From Letharia columbiana (lineage: Eukaryota > Ascomycota > Lecanoromycetes > Lecanorales > Parmeliaceae), in the NCBI RefSeq assembly GCF_014066305.1, contig NW_023501037.1, positions 372,001-436,000 of the forward strand: a stretch of 64,000 nucleotides of DNA, given 5' to 3'. Below the pieces are notes generated by a model. It made no database searches. It was not told the DNA's origin and worked only from the letters and a program-made list of their open reading frames with translations. Below are positions 36,541-49,102 of this stretch, in pieces. The position numbers and the translations under genes are program-made. Numbering within the stretch: position 1 is the stretch's first letter; each line of letters starts with the position of its first letter.

Positions 36541-37150
36541 AAGTTATTCTTTATTAAAGTTAGTTAATTTATACATAATAGACTCTTTTTAAGAGTTTAT
36601 TAACGTAGAAGATAACTTTCTAATTATATTAGATCGTTTTTTTATTAAATTTAGATTTAAAATATTATTATATCTTAACGATATTAAGATAATTACTATA
36701 ATAAGATCTAAGTTAAAAATAGAAAGAGTTATAGTAGAAGATAGTCGAAACTATTATTCTTTTATTATAGAAAAATATGCAGATATAAAAATGTAATCTA
36801 TCCTCTTTTAAAGGGTTTTCCTTTATATATTAGTAAAATTTTAGATTTTTAAGACTTTAATAACGCTATCCTTATTAAAGATTATATAAATAAAAATTTA
36901 TCTTATACTAAAGTGGAAACAATTATATCTCTTAAAAATGGTATAAACTTTAAAAGAGAAAAATTTATATATTAAGTTAATAACTCTTAAATTATAATAA
37001 ACTCTAACTAACTTATAGGATTTATAGAAGCTAAAAGTACTTTTAGTATTAAAATAGAATCTACTTTATATTTATAAGTAGCTTAAAAAAATACTAGTCA
37101 AAAAAGTTTAAATATTATAATAATCTTTTTAACTAAATTACATAATAACA
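36541..37150 (+). pseudogene. LAGLIDADG homing endonuclease relic (NUMT)
   Basis: In a single frame (36541 onward) the translation reads YKNVIYPLLKGFPLYISKI (36784 on), then DFNNAILIKDYINKNLSYTK, and then NSN-stop-LIGFIEAKSTFSIKI at about 36999-37056. LIGFIEA with following FSIKI is the second LAGLIDADG motif of group I intron-encoded endonucleases. The in-frame stops are TAA or TAG at positions where CAA, CAG or the mitochondrial Trp codon TGA would fit, and G-to-K/S changes fit RIP. It follows nad6 in the same orientation, as expected of a mitochondrial intron or free-standing ORF. Confidence 0.65.
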
Positions 37151-37379
37151 AGTAAAGACTTATGAATTAAATTTATAGAGTTGAATTTTTCTAAGTTAAA
37201 TCGACTTTTAGTTCTAGTTCTAAGTTAAATCGAACTCTAATCGCTTGCTATACGTTTTTAACCTACTTCTATTACTATAATATATAGATATATATGTGCG
37301 AAGAGAGGCGCGCTAAGGCTTAATTAGGAAGGTATATTAAGTATAGAGGATTAATTCGTAATAATTGCCTATAAAAAAC
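37151..37379. other. Boundary segment, mixed composition
   Basis: A transition between NUMT and the repeat island. Contains a duplicated word (CTAAGTTAAATCGA at 37190 and 37222). No gene recognised. Confidence 0.35.
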
Positions 37380-37559
37380 AGAGAAAGGCTATGTTCTTAT
37401 GGTAAGAAGTATCGAAATATCGAAAAGAAATGGAAACAACATGCCAATTAGTGGTGTGAATCCCACATTATCTCCTGCCGTAGTGAAATCTTTCGAATAA
37501 TGAAATAGCTGTCAGAGCAAGACATCGGACGATTTTAATTCGTTTAAATATGTATCGTT

Positions 37560-38605
37560 CCGGAGTAATGATTTGATGTGGAACCGTGGAGAGCATATGA
37601 CGTGGGATCTTGGAGAGCTGAGCCGTGTTCTTGACGATGGTGGCCTTGTTGCCGCTTGGTTTCTCCGCAGTGTTCTCCATAGTGTTCTCCGCAGTGTTCT
37701 CCGCATTTGCCTGTTGTAGTTCCTCCTCTTACTTCTTAATGTAGTGGGGATGATAGGCTAAGTTGCAGTGGTGTTCTCCGCTTGCTGAGTGATGATTTGA
37801 TGTGGAACCGTGGAGAGTATATGACGTGGGATCTTGGAGAGCTGAGCCGTGTTCTTGATGCTGGGGGCCTTGTTGCCGCTTGGTTTCTCCGCAGTGTTCT
37901 CTATAGTGTTCTCCGCAGTGTTCTCCGCATTTACCTATTGTAGTTCCTCCTCTTACTTCTTAATGTAGTGGGGATAACAGGCTAAGTTGTAGTGGTGTTC
38001 TCCGCTTGCTGAGTGATGATTTGATGTGGAACCGTGGAGAGTATATAACGTGGGATCTTGGAGAGCTGAGCCGTGTTCTTGGTGCTGGGGGCCTTATTGC
38101 CGCTTGGTTTCTCCGTAGTGTTCTCCGTATTTGCCTGTTGTAGTTCCTTATCTTACTCCTTAATATAGTGGGGATGACGGGCTAAGTTGCAGTGGTGTTC
38201 TTCGCTTGCTAAGTGATGATTTGATGTGGAACCGTGGAGAGCATATGACGTGGGATCTTGGAGAGCTGAGCCGTGTTCTTGGTGCTGGGGGCCTTGTTAC
38301 CACTTGGTTTCTCCGCAGTGTTCTCTATAGTGTTCTCCGCAGTGTTCTCCGCATTTGTCTGTTGTAGTTCCTCCTCTTACTCCTTAATACAGTGGGGATG
38401 ACGGGCTAAGTTATAGTGGTGTTCTCCGCTTACTGAGTAATGATTTGATGTAGAACCGTGGAGAGCATATAACGTGGGATCTTGGAGAGCTGAGCCGTGT
38501 TCTTGGTGCTGGGGGCCTTGTTGCCGCTTGGTTTCTCCGTAGTGTTCTCCGTATTCGTCTGCTGTATTAACTTCTCTTGCACTGGCTAAGTGGATTAGTA
38601 TAAGA
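37560..38605 (+). repeat. 224-bp tandem repeat, five units plus remnant
   Basis: GATTTGATGTGG (or a one-base variant) occurs at 37570, 37794, 38018, 38218 and 38442, giving 224, 224, 200 and 224 bp spacings. The 200-bp unit lacks 24 bp made of two copies of a 12-bp subrepeat (GCAGTGTTCTCC). A sixth partial unit starts near 38600. 224 is not a multiple of three and the short open frames at 37468-37706 (minus) do not continue through the array. Confidence 0.9.
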
Positions 38606-38640
38606 CCGTGGAGAGTAAACCTGTTATATCACTGCTGCTG

Positions 38641-38964
38641 ATGACTATCTTCGTAGTATTCTCCGCATTCGCCTGTTGTAGATCCTCCTCTTGTTTAACT
38701 GAGTGCGAGGGTATCGACGCGTTTATGAGTAGTAGTAGGTATCTGTTGGGCTCGCTTGCGGCCTCGATTTCTAGTAATAGCGAATTCGCGGAGGGGTGGC
38801 TTAGAGGTGTTAGTAGGGGCTTTAAGAGGCGGGTAAAAGGGGTATATGTGCCTGAAACGGATGCGTTTTGTGTGACTACAATATTTGAATGTCAATTTAA
38901 TCTACTTATCGCTGGCTTAGGAGGAGTATGTAGGGGAGGACGTATTCGTTCGGGTTCTTTTTAA
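38641..38964 (+). CDS. Doubtful small open frame with signal-peptide-like start
   Basis: From the first ATG at 38641 the frame has 107 codons and begins MTIFVVFSAFACCRSSSC, a short hydrophobic start followed by cysteines, then a Ser/Gly/Arg-rich body with three further cysteines. The N-terminal part is the tail of the sixth, partial 224-bp unit, and the frame upstream of 38641 has no ATG. The remainder is duplicated in a broken form at 38975-39090. These facts argue for a chance frame in repeat DNA. A small secreted protein cannot be excluded, but there is no independent support. Confidence 0.15.
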   Translation: MTIFVVFSAFACCRSSSCLTECEGIDAFMSSSRYLLGSLAASISSNSEFAEGWLRGVSRGFKRRVKGVYVPETDAFCVTTIFECQFNLLIAGLGGVCRGGRIRSGSF

Positions 38965-39280
38965 GGGTCTTTTAACGCGTTTATGAGTAGTAGTAGATAG
39001 TAATTGCCAGCAGTAGCGGATTCGTCGAGGGGTGGCCTAAGGGCGTTAGTAGGGGCTCTAAGAGGCGGATAAAAGGAGTATATATATCTAAGACGTTAAG
39101 TAACCTTTTCGCGAGGGGTATCGAGAACGATTGTGTTTATATTGGTGGAATTAGTAGAATTAGTAGAATAATAAAAGAAGAATAATTATATAAATAGGTG
39201 GAAGGATTATTATTATTCGATCTCGGACGCGTCTGGTATAACTATCATAACTACTATATTTAAATGTCTATTTAATTCAT
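38719..39280 (+). repeat. Tandem duplication, about 256-bp period
   Basis: GCGTTTATGAGTAGTAGTAG occurs at 38719 and 38975, followed in both by GAGGGGTGGC.TA, TTAGTAGGGGCT.TAAGAGGCG and AAAAGG.GTATAT. The second copy is more mutated (stop codons, TG to TA). Confidence 0.8.
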
Positions 39281-39424
39281 TAATAGTAGGCTAAACTTTA
39301 TAATTTTTATAGCGTTAGAAAGCGTAAAGCGAGCTCTATAATTTGAGGAATTATGAAGTAACTATATATATCGCAAGCTGAGTACTTTAAAGTATAAAAT
39401 TTCTATATATAAATTTTTGATAAG
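39151..39424. other. Unassigned segment
   Basis: Moderately AT-rich DNA between the duplication and the R-family LTR piece. It includes a second, weaker copy of the ATTTGAATGTC word (39261). No gene recognised. Confidence 0.35.
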
Positions 39425-39561
39425 GGAGGCGCGAAAGAGCTATCGGGCTAACTTAGCCGGTCTAACTAAAAAGCGTATAGAACTCGAATTAATAATTGGC
39501 TGCATATATAAATTCAAGGTTTTCAAGCTCAGCCCTATCTTATTCTTTTATATATACTAAT
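39425..39561 (+). mobile_element. R-family LTR, 3' part (less mutated)
   Basis: The 3' 137 bp of an R-family LTR in LTR orientation, from the GCTATCGGGCTAACTTAGCC word to the terminal TATATATACTAATA at 39561. It keeps unmutated words (GGCTGCATATATAAATTCAA, CAAGCTCAGCCC), which show what the family looked like before RIP. Gag-like sequence of a Gypsy element follows on the same strand, so this is probably that element's 5' LTR. Confidence 0.6.
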
Positions 39562-41108
39562 ACTTTATAAGATAGTAAAATATTATCTTTAACTATAGTA
39601 AGAACGTATTAAATCTAATACTATTATAGGCCTTAGCGCTACTTACGCTAAGACGTCGATATCGTATATATTACGTTAGAGTCTCTTTTAGAGTCTAGTT
39701 TTAATAATATATTCTATCTACTTTATATATCTCGAAGTTTTAATATTTTTTAGAGATTAGTTCTACTATTAAATATACTATTAAATTCTATAACGATATT
39801 ATATCTTTTATAGCTTATATCTACTAGCTAATTATTAATAAACTATACTCTTATAATTCTAATCTCTTTATCTTTTAAAGAAAAAGATTTATTATTATTA
39901 TAATATCGAGTTTATCTCTAGATTATATAATAAAAAATAAAGATAATATCGAAAGTCGCTATAACGTCGATAATAAATTTAAGAATTTCTTATTAATAAA
40001 AGATCTTACTATAAAATAACGTCTTATAATTACTAAGATCGAAAATTATTATTTAAAATAAGAATATAAATTAGCTACGTTAAAGATTTATAATCGCGAG
40101 CTTTATAACGCTAGCTTATCGTCTATAATTAATAAAAACTTATTTATATTAATTACTATCGCGTCTCTAGCGAATATATTAATTAAGATAAAAATACTTT
40201 ATTTTAAAAGAATATATTTTTATAAAAGTATTAATAAGAAAGAGTATCTACGCTAATTCCGCGAAGTTAAAATTAAGTTTCTTATAAATTCTAAATATTT
40301 TATTATTAACTAATTAAGAATTATTTATTATATATAATTTTTAGAAAACGATTTTAATATCTAATAATATAAATACTATTAAATCTATAGTCTAAAAAAT
40401 ATAACTTTTAAATTCTTTAAGTAATTTCTATTTAATTTAATAGCGAATTTAATAAATCGTTATCTTCTTATATATAAAAAGTAAGAGAAAATTAAATAAC
40501 GCTTTAATTAGAAGATATCTATTTTTAAAATTTATCTAAAAAAGCTAAAGATCTATTTATTCTTATTTTCTAAAAAGTATTAAATTAATTTCTTTTTAAC
40601 TAAGCTTAGATTAGAGCTTAAGAATAAGATTCTAAATATTAATAGTATATCGAAATAATAGAAAGAAATTCTTATCTAGACTATTATATAGAAAAAGATT
40701 TTAGAATATATATATTTTAACGACGATTTCTATTCGAAGTCTTTAAGGGGGTTCGCTAAGAATAAGTTTTTAAAGAATTAAATTTCGAAGTTTAAATTAA
40801 CTTTAAACGATAACGCTTATATAGCGCGTATTTAAGATAATAATATAAAGTATAAAATTAAATTCTTTAACTCTAATTATAAGAAGAATAATTATTTCTA
40901 TTATAATAAATAGAGTTATTAAATATTTAAGTATTTAAATCTTAATAAATTATCTATAATTTATATCGACGTAATATTAATAAAAAAAGATTTAATCTTA
41001 TAATTATCTTAGAAGCGAGATAAGAATAATAATTAATAGAGATAATTTCTTCTATTCTTATAAAGAGATAAATAAAGCTTTAAAGTAAATAGAGATAACT
41101 CGTTAGTC
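39562..41108 (+). mobile_element. Gypsy-type retrotransposon, 5' part (truncated)
   Basis: Begins directly after the R-family LTR end, contains a gag relic, and is cut off at 41109 by the inverted hAT element. It links the R LTR family with a Gypsy-type gag, although no pol sequence follows here. Confidence 0.55.
39990..41020 (+). pseudogene. Retrotransposon gag relic with mutated zinc knuckle
   Basis: Translation in the frame of 40893 shows a long, interrupted stretch resembling a Retrotrans_gag domain (YLR.FREVKIKFL near 40250, then NLIANLINRYLL near 40440-40470), followed by a C-terminal knuckle at 40893-40934. The knuckle keeps exact C-x2-C-x4-H-x4-C spacing, but every metal ligand is now tyrosine (TGT and CAT both give TAT), and the intervening Gln/Trp codons are stops. 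Gag packages the element RNA in virus-like particles; this copy is dead. Confidence 0.6.
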
Positions 41109-44100
41109 TACTAGCCGAAAAGATATAATATATTTTATAAAATATTTTATATTAAGTAATATTATATCGTATTCGAGTATAATATAAGTAGAGTCGAATA
41201 TCATTTTATTTTTCTAATATGGATTCGAAATCTTAGCGAGATATTTTACGATATAATATATTTATAATATTATACTATAAAATAATATATATATAAGATA
41301 TTTCGATTAGAATTTCTATATTTATAAAATAATTCGATTAAGATATATAGAATATATTTATTCTTCTTTATTAAGAGAGAGGAAATATAAAGAGTAATCT
41401 AATATAGCTATTTATCTTCTTATTAATAGTAATAATTAGAATAATAATTAGAATTATAAGTATCTCTATTCTTCTTTTTAAAATTATAATATAAAAGAAT
41501 ATTCTAAATTTTAAATCTTTAAATATTATAAAAATAAAATTCTATAATTATCTCTATTTATATATTCGCCTTAACGCGTTAAATAAGCTTAATAAACTTT
41601 ATATTTATTCTTCTCTCGAATTCTCCGCTACTCTTCTATTCTACTTTATCGTAATTCTTTTAAATATTCTAAATTTATCTTTATCTAATTAAACTTATTA
41701 ACTATTTATAGATAAATTCGCTTTTTAAATTATTTTAAATCTTTTTATTAAGATTAGATCTATTATTACTAATTCTTTTTAATTATAAACTTATTAATTA
41801 CCTCTTTATATATTATAGAGTATTAATAATATATCTTAATAAATTTATAAATATTAAACTTATCGAAGTACTTTTTATAAGCTTATTATCTTTATTAATA
41901 TAATTATTATAATTATTAATTAAATTTTTATATAAAGTACTATTAACTCTTTTAATCTAATTTAATATATTAAAATCTTCTTTAAAATTAAGTTTAATCT
42001 ATTTAAACTTATTTTCTTAATACTTTATATAAAGAATTATTATTAAAATATAAAATATCGCTAATAAATAATACTTCTAAGTACTATAATATCTTTTAAT
42101 TATTAAAAAATATTACTTATATATAATAGTTCTCACGAAAAAATAAAGAATATTATAAGCTATTTAAGTAATTATAACGTATTTAAATTTTAATTTCTTT
42201 TATTACTTTAAGATTAAAAGATTTATTAAATTATTAAAAGAAGCTTTATAAAAATTAGAGATAAGATTATAACTAGAATAATAATTAGAAGATTTATTAT
42301 TTCTTCTATATTATTAAAACTAATTATATCTATTCTTATTATCTAAATTTTTAACCTCGAATTTTATTATTTAATTAAATATATTTTTATTTAATTAATT
42401 TATTTACTTAGCTCTTTATAATTAACTATTTATATTAATATATTAATAATTTTAAAATATTCTTCTAAGCGCTTTTTAAAAGATCTTTATCTATAATTTC
42501 TTTTTAATATTAATCTTCTAATTTAATTTCTTTAATTTTATATTATTATAATTTAAATATAAAAGCGTAGCTTATTTATATAAATAGTTTAAATTTAATT
42601 AAATTCGATTATAATAGATAGTTAATTTCTCGCGAGCCGTTTTAAAAGCTTTAAAAAATTCTTTTTTTTAAAAAACTCTTTTTCTTTTTAATTTTCTAAG
42701 CTTTTTATCTATATAATTAAATAGATAATTATAAATATTAAAGATATAGTAAATTATAATCTTTTTTTCTCTATTTATTAATTTTATAAATTTATAAAAA
42801 GATCTAATAAGTTAAATTAAATATTAAATTTATTAAAAATTAATTAAAAATTACTTAAATATCTAGATTATAATTTTTATTTATAATTATTTTTTATTAC
42901 TTAATCTTAAGTAGATAGTTAATCTATTTTTTAAAAAGTATATAATATTAATATAAAGAAGTAGAGCGCGAATTAATATCTAATAAGTTAAATTTTAATA
43001 AATTTTAATATTTTAAAAAAGTTTAAAAGAGCGTTTTTAATAATATTACTTTTTTTTAGAAGATTAATATTTATTTAATATTAAAATATTTTTATTTTAA
43101 AGTTATTTAACTTATAATATAAAAAAAACCTCTTTATACTAGCCGCTAATATTAATATATATAATAATTTTTTAAATTTTAATATAATTAATAATATAAT
43201 AATTAGAATAATAATAAGAAATATTATATTTTTATTAGAATTATCGATAGATTAATTATATTTACTCAAATTTAATCTTTATATTCTTTATTATTCTAGC
43301 TTCTCTAAAATTTCTTATTTATTAAAATAATTTTAATATTATTTAAAAGTTCTTTTAAGACTAATTAAATAATATATATTATATAAAAAATATATTATAA
43401 ATAATTTAAGAATTTAAATTCTTTAATATTAAGTAGATTATTTACTATAAAAATAGAAAGATAAATAATTAAATCTTCGAAGAGTATATTATTATTACTA
43501 GCGTTATTAATTATAAATCTAAATATATAATTTTAAATCTTATATTTTATAAGAATTAAATTAATAATACTTATAAGTTTCTAACTAATATATTTATCTT
43601 TAATATATTTAAAATTTATAAGAATCTTATATTATTACTAATTAATATTAATAAAAAAAATTAGAATTATTATAAATAATTAATAATTATAAGATAATTA
43701 ATAATTTAGAATTAATAAAAGTTTAATATTATCGATTAATAAATTCTTTAATAATCTTATCTCTAGCTCTATAGCTTTTTTTATTAATTAATTCTTTATA
43801 ATAAATATTAACTTTAATTATATATTAAGATCGAAATAATATAAGAATTATAATATCTTAAAATTATTAGTGATTATAAATAAAATACTAATATTTATAA
43901 TTTAGCGATAAAATTATTTCGAGAAGTCTTCGCGTATAAGCTTTCGACTTTCTAATATTATAAAAAAATCTTAATATTATCTTTTCTAGAGTAAATAGTA
44001 AGCTAGATATTTTATTTATTATTTTATTTATTAATAATCTATATCGTCTAATTTAGAAATATATTTAATTTTTATAATTATTAACTAAATTTATTTATTA

Positions 44101-44296
44101 TAAATTACTTAAATTAGATTTTTTAATATATTTCTTAAATTTAATATATATTATTATATCGCTTATTTTATAATCTATAAATAAATAAATTAGAATTTTA
44201 TTATAATAACGATAAATAATATATAGCTCTTCGAAATTAATAAACGCATATTTATTAAATTATATTTATTTCTAAAATTTTCTAATTTCTAAATCT
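41109..44296 (-). mobile_element. hAT-type transposon relic (copy 2, inverted)
   Basis: Reverse complement of 2737-5932, beginning with TACTAGCCGAAAAG at 41109. The transposase ghost lies on the minus strand at about 42100-43150, with the YYNRT-equivalent near 42610. It interrupts the Gypsy gag element on its left. Base differences from copy 1 are largely transitions. Confidence 0.6.
42100..43150 (-). pseudogene. hAT transposase remnant, copy 2
   Basis: Inverted counterpart of the 3900-4900 pseudogene with the same order of motifs (lysine-rich helix, YYN, DY.Y). Independently mutated, it gives a second view for reconstructing the ancestral family in a comparison. Confidence 0.5.
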
Positions 44297-47200
44297 TAAT
44301 AAATAAATTAATAATCGCTATTAAATTTAAACTAATTCTATATAATCTATACTATCTTTATCTATTATTATATTTATTATTTTTTATTATTAATATTAAA
44401 AAGAAAGTAAGATTTATTATTATTTTTATATCGAAATATATTTATTAATATCTTATATTAAATATTATTAATTAAGAAAGTCGAGCTTATACTAAATAAA
44501 GATTTAATTAATATCTTAAAATTAAGATATTTAAAGAGAAATTAAAAGAGATATATAAATAAATAAAATATTAGAAATAAAATAGAATTAATATTTAATA
44601 TATAAATTTTATCTTTTTACTATAATAGAAATTTATATTACTTTAATAATATATTATTATATTATTTCTAATATTTTAAATTAGAGATTAACTCTTTCTA
44701 ATTAATATTATAATTAATAATTATATATTTAAAAATATATAATAACGCTAATATAGAATTAATATTTAATTTAATTAATTTAAAACTCTAATTAGTCTAG
44801 CTATTAACGCTTCTCTATTTAATATAATATATATTTTATTTACTTTAATATTAATATTAATTTATTATTATATTATTTTAAATATTAGAATTAAAAATTA
44901 TATTTTTTTAATTAATATTCTAATCGCTAACTATATTAATAAAAGTATATATTAATATTTTAAAACTATTAAATAAATTTTATTAGATATTAATATAGAA
45001 TTAAAATTTAATTTAGATATTTTAATAATTTAATTAATTAAATTAATTATTATCTAAATCTTCTATATATAGAAATTAAATCTTTTATCGCGCTAAGACT
45101 ATTTTTAAGCTTCGAGATCTTTTTTATTAATATAACTCTCTCTTATTCGAATAATATTATAATATCTTTTACTTAGATATTAAAATATTAAAATATTATA
45201 TTCTCTATTTTTAATTAAATAATCTTATTTTTAAATCGATATCTTTAATCTTATAAAAATAATAACTAATTCGTTATAAATAAAGGCGAAAAAGAAATAA
45301 TATCTTTTTCTATCTTTAGAGTAGAAGAAAAGAAAGAAATAAATAAATTAATCGTAAATTATAAATAACTTAATATTTAAGAATAACGAATTAATAAAAT
45401 TATAATATTAAAATAAAGAGCTTTTCTTATAACTAATAAATATAAGATTAAATAAAAATTAATTAAATTAATAAGATTATCTTTAATAGATATATTATAT
45501 ATATAAAGAATATCGAAATATATAAAATATAAGAGAGGGCGTATATATATAATTATAAATATTTAAAATATATTTAAAATATAAAAAGAAGCGCTTATAT
45601 ATAGCTTTATAATATATATTAATAAAAAAAAAGTTAATCTCTTTTTCTAATTAGCTTTCTAATTAATATTTAAATTTAATTTATCTTTAAATAGTATTTT
45701 ATTTTAATAAGATTTTAATTATATAATATTAATTAGCTTAATAATAAATATTTAATATTATTCTTTTCTAATTTACCCTCTTCTTTTTTAAATTTTTTTT
45801 TATTATTATAATAATTATATTATAATACGCTTATTTATTATAATATTATTTATATCTAAAAAAAATAAAATTATTTTCTCTATATTTTATAATTAAACTT
45901 AATTAATAATATTATTTTTATAAAGTAAATATACGTTTAATAGCGCTATATCTCTTAATATAATAATTAATTATAATATTAAATATAATTTATTAATATA
46001 TAATATTATTATCTATTAAAGTTATTAATTTAATAATTATAAAAACTTAGAAAATTCTTAATAATTTACTAATTATTAATCTAGACTTATTTAAATTATC
46101 GAAGTAAAGTAAAGATAAAACTTCGCGAAGGTAAAAATTAGAAGATTATACGTGAAATTTAAAAAGTATAATTATAAATAAGAAAAGTGCGTAATTATAT
46201 TAATTATATATATCTAAATTAAATAGTAAGTTAATTATATATACTAATTATATTATTATTAATTAGACTATAAAACTTATATATTAAAAAAAATTCGCGA
46301 ATTATAGAGATTAATAAATTTAATTATTTTTTAAATTATATTTATTTAAATAATAAAGAAGATCTTAATTTATATAGCTTCAAATTCGGTTAATTCGCTT
46401 CGAATTTAAATCTTTATATTAAATATATTTTAAGAAATTATAAAGATAAAATTAACGAGTAATTTTAATAATATAACTTACTTTTTAATAATTATAAATA
46501 AAGAAAATTATTAATTAATATCTAGCGACTTAATTATATATATTTTATATAAAAAAAATTACTTTATAATTAAAAGATATATAGCTTCTTAAATAATTAT
46601 AATAAGATATAAATTTATAAATAATAATATAATATTATTAAAGTCTAAATATAATTTTATAAAAAGAAAATATATAATAAATAAAAGAAAAACTATTCTA
46701 AGTTAAGAATAAGATATTCTAATTATTATTCTATTTATTATACTTAATTAATAATATTTAATTATTATACTTAATTTAATAACTTTATATATTTTATATT
46801 TATAGAATAAAACTTCTTAAATCGATTTAAATATAAATATATACTTATAAAAATATTACTACTCTAATAAAAGAGACTTCTTATTCTAGAATTTATATTA
46901 AATTAAAAATTATATTCTTATATTCGATAACTTTAATTTTTATAATTATTATTAATATTATAACTAAATTCGTATAATAATAGTATATCTTTTTTATTAA
47001 TAAATATTCTTATATTTAATAACTTTAATTTTTAGAATTATTATTAATATTACGATTAAATTTATTTAATAATAATATATCTTTCTTATTAATAAATATC
47101 TTTATATTTAATAACTTTAGTTTCTATAATTACTACTAATATCGCGATTAAATTTATATAATAATAGCACGCTTTTCTTATTAGCGAATATCTCTATATT

Positions 47201-47642
47201 TAATAATTTTAATTTTTATAATTATTACTAATATCGCGATTAAATTTATATAATAATAATATATTTTTCTTATTAATAAGTATCTTTATATCTAATAACT
47301 TTAATTTCGATAATTATTATTAATATCGCGATTAAATTTATATAATAATAATATATCTTTCTTATTAATAGATATCTCTATATTTAATAATTTTAATTCT
47401 AATAATTATTATTAATATCGCGATTAAATTTATATAATAATAGTATATCTTTCTTATTAGCGAGTATATTAATAATCGTAAATAATTAAAATATAATAGA
47501 AAATAGTAGATAACTATTAATAATATTTAATTCTAAATCTATAACTTCTTTATCTTATCTAAAAATAAAAATATTTATATCTAAAATTTTAAATAAGTAA
47601 ATTTTAATATATAGTTAATAAATATCTAGATATAAATCTTTT
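44297..47642 (+). repeat. P repeat, second complete copy
   Basis: Colinear with 5933-9306 over its whole length, ending at 47642 where the two copies diverge. It adjoins the hAT element on its left at the same relative point as in copy 1, so hAT+P moved or duplicated together at least once. Confidence 0.75.
46930..47460 (+). repeat. 92-bp tandem array in second P copy
   Basis: TATCGCG-containing units at 47140, 47232, 47324 and 47416 with two more degraded units to the left, keeping the 92-bp register of the array at 8570-9125. Confidence 0.85.
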
Positions 47643-48029
47643 AATACTTCTTACTAAGCGTTTAACGCTTAAAAGAAGAATATTAATCTCTAATTACGCT
47701 TATATAATTCGTTTAAAAGAAGCTATATATTAATAGAAAGATTTAATTTATATTAATTATAATTATAAAGATAATTATAATTTTAATTTTAAATATAATT
47801 AAATATTTAAATTATAAGATATATTACTAGCTAATAAATAAAAAATTAGATTTTATTAATTATTCTATTAAATATCTTATTTATTATAAAAATATAGAGT
47901 TTTCTTTTAAAAGCGAATCTTTAAAAATAATAATTAAATAATATAATATATATATAATATAAAATCTTATAAACTACGCGCTAAAAGAAAAGTTTTAAAA
48001 TTATAAAATTAATTAAAATTTAATAGCGA
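47643..48029. other. Unassigned AT-rich DNA between P and W
   Basis: About 390 bp of RIP-degraded sequence; no gene or element end was recognised. Confidence 0.35.
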
Positions 48030-49102
48030 TAAATCTCGCGTAAAGCTTAAGCTATAGCTCGCGTTAATTATATATAATAAAAATAAAAATAATTAAAAAA
48101 ATATATTATCTAATTTCTATTAATATTTTAATATTATTAAAATAAAGATAATATTTATTAAAATAATAATAATATCTATTAAAATAGCGGCGATATTTAT
48201 TAAAATAATAATAATATCTAATAAACGCTTTATTATAACGCTTTTAAATAGATTCTTATTACGCGTAATTTAAAATAATATTAACTTTTTCGAAGAGCTA
48301 TTAATAATAATTTCGATATATAAAAATTAAACTTTTTACGCGATCTATTTATATATTAGCTTAAAATTATTAATAAATAAAAAATAAATATATAATTTAA
48401 TATCTATATTATATTTTAAATATTATTATAATAATATTAAATTATTTAAATAGAAATCTAATATATAAAGAAGATAATCTTATAATAAGAAGAATTAATA
48501 TAAAAAGAAAGTCTTAAAAAGAAGAAAAAGCTTATATATCTATCGCGTATATTAAATATTTAAATTACTTTATATTATCTAGCTTAATTTAAATATTAAT
48601 AAATAATACGCTTTTTCTTTAATTTTAAAGATTTAAATTTAAATAAATTATATTTATTAAGCGCTATTATTTAATATAATCTTATCTACTTCTATAATAT
48701 TTATAATTATTATTATAGCTTATATAGATTAAAAAATAAGATATCTAAAAAAGCGAGTTAATAAATAATTATTTTTTTTAATTTAATTTAAAATAAAACT
48801 ATTATAACTTATTAAAATTTTCGTATATTTTATTTTTATTTTCTTTTCTTTATATAAATAATTATTCTTTTAATTTAAACTCTATAATTAAAATAGTATA
48901 TAATATATACTCTTTATTTCTAACTTTAATACTTACTAGAATTAATATACTTTTTAATAAAATAAATATTAATTAAAATTAAGTATAGCTTAATATCTAT
49001 AAATATTTATATAAATCTTTTAATTTCTTTATATATATCTATTAATTTATCTTTTTATAGCGATTAAAGTAGAAGATATTAAATTTAATAATTTACTATA
49101 AT

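Larger units (their letters stand above)
34984..37150 (+). other. Nuclear mitochondrial DNA insertion (NUMT)
   Basis: Three tRNA cloverleaf relics, a nad6-like frame and a LAGLIDADG endonuclease relic follow in the same orientation within 2.2 kb, which is a mitochondrial gene cluster. They lie between a nuclear LTR retrotransposon and nuclear tandem repeats, so this is a nuclear copy. CA and TG words are commoner in its right half (for example ATGCAGAT, GTGGAAACAATT, GTCAAAAAAG) than in neighbouring transposons, so RIP has affected it less or more recently. Between the named features I see only AT-rich spacer. Another possible tRNA with acceptor arms GATACTA/TAGTATT spans about 35653-35731 but does not fold convincingly. 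Confidence 0.8.
37380..39150. other. Second island of less mutated DNA
   Basis: Composition returns to about 45-50% GC with normal CA/TG. It consists mostly of tandem repeats: the 224-bp array and a 256-bp duplication. Unit-to-unit differences include many C-to-T and G-to-A changes, so mild RIP has occurred. No convincing gene. Confidence 0.75.

Noticed and set aside
37468..37706. Minus-strand frames in the first 224-bp unit
   Set aside because: The frames are produced by the 12-bp subrepeats and end within one unit because 224 is not divisible by three.
38695..38895. 66-codon minus-strand frame
   Set aside because: It lies opposite a tandem duplication, with no start context, domain or conservation in the second copy.
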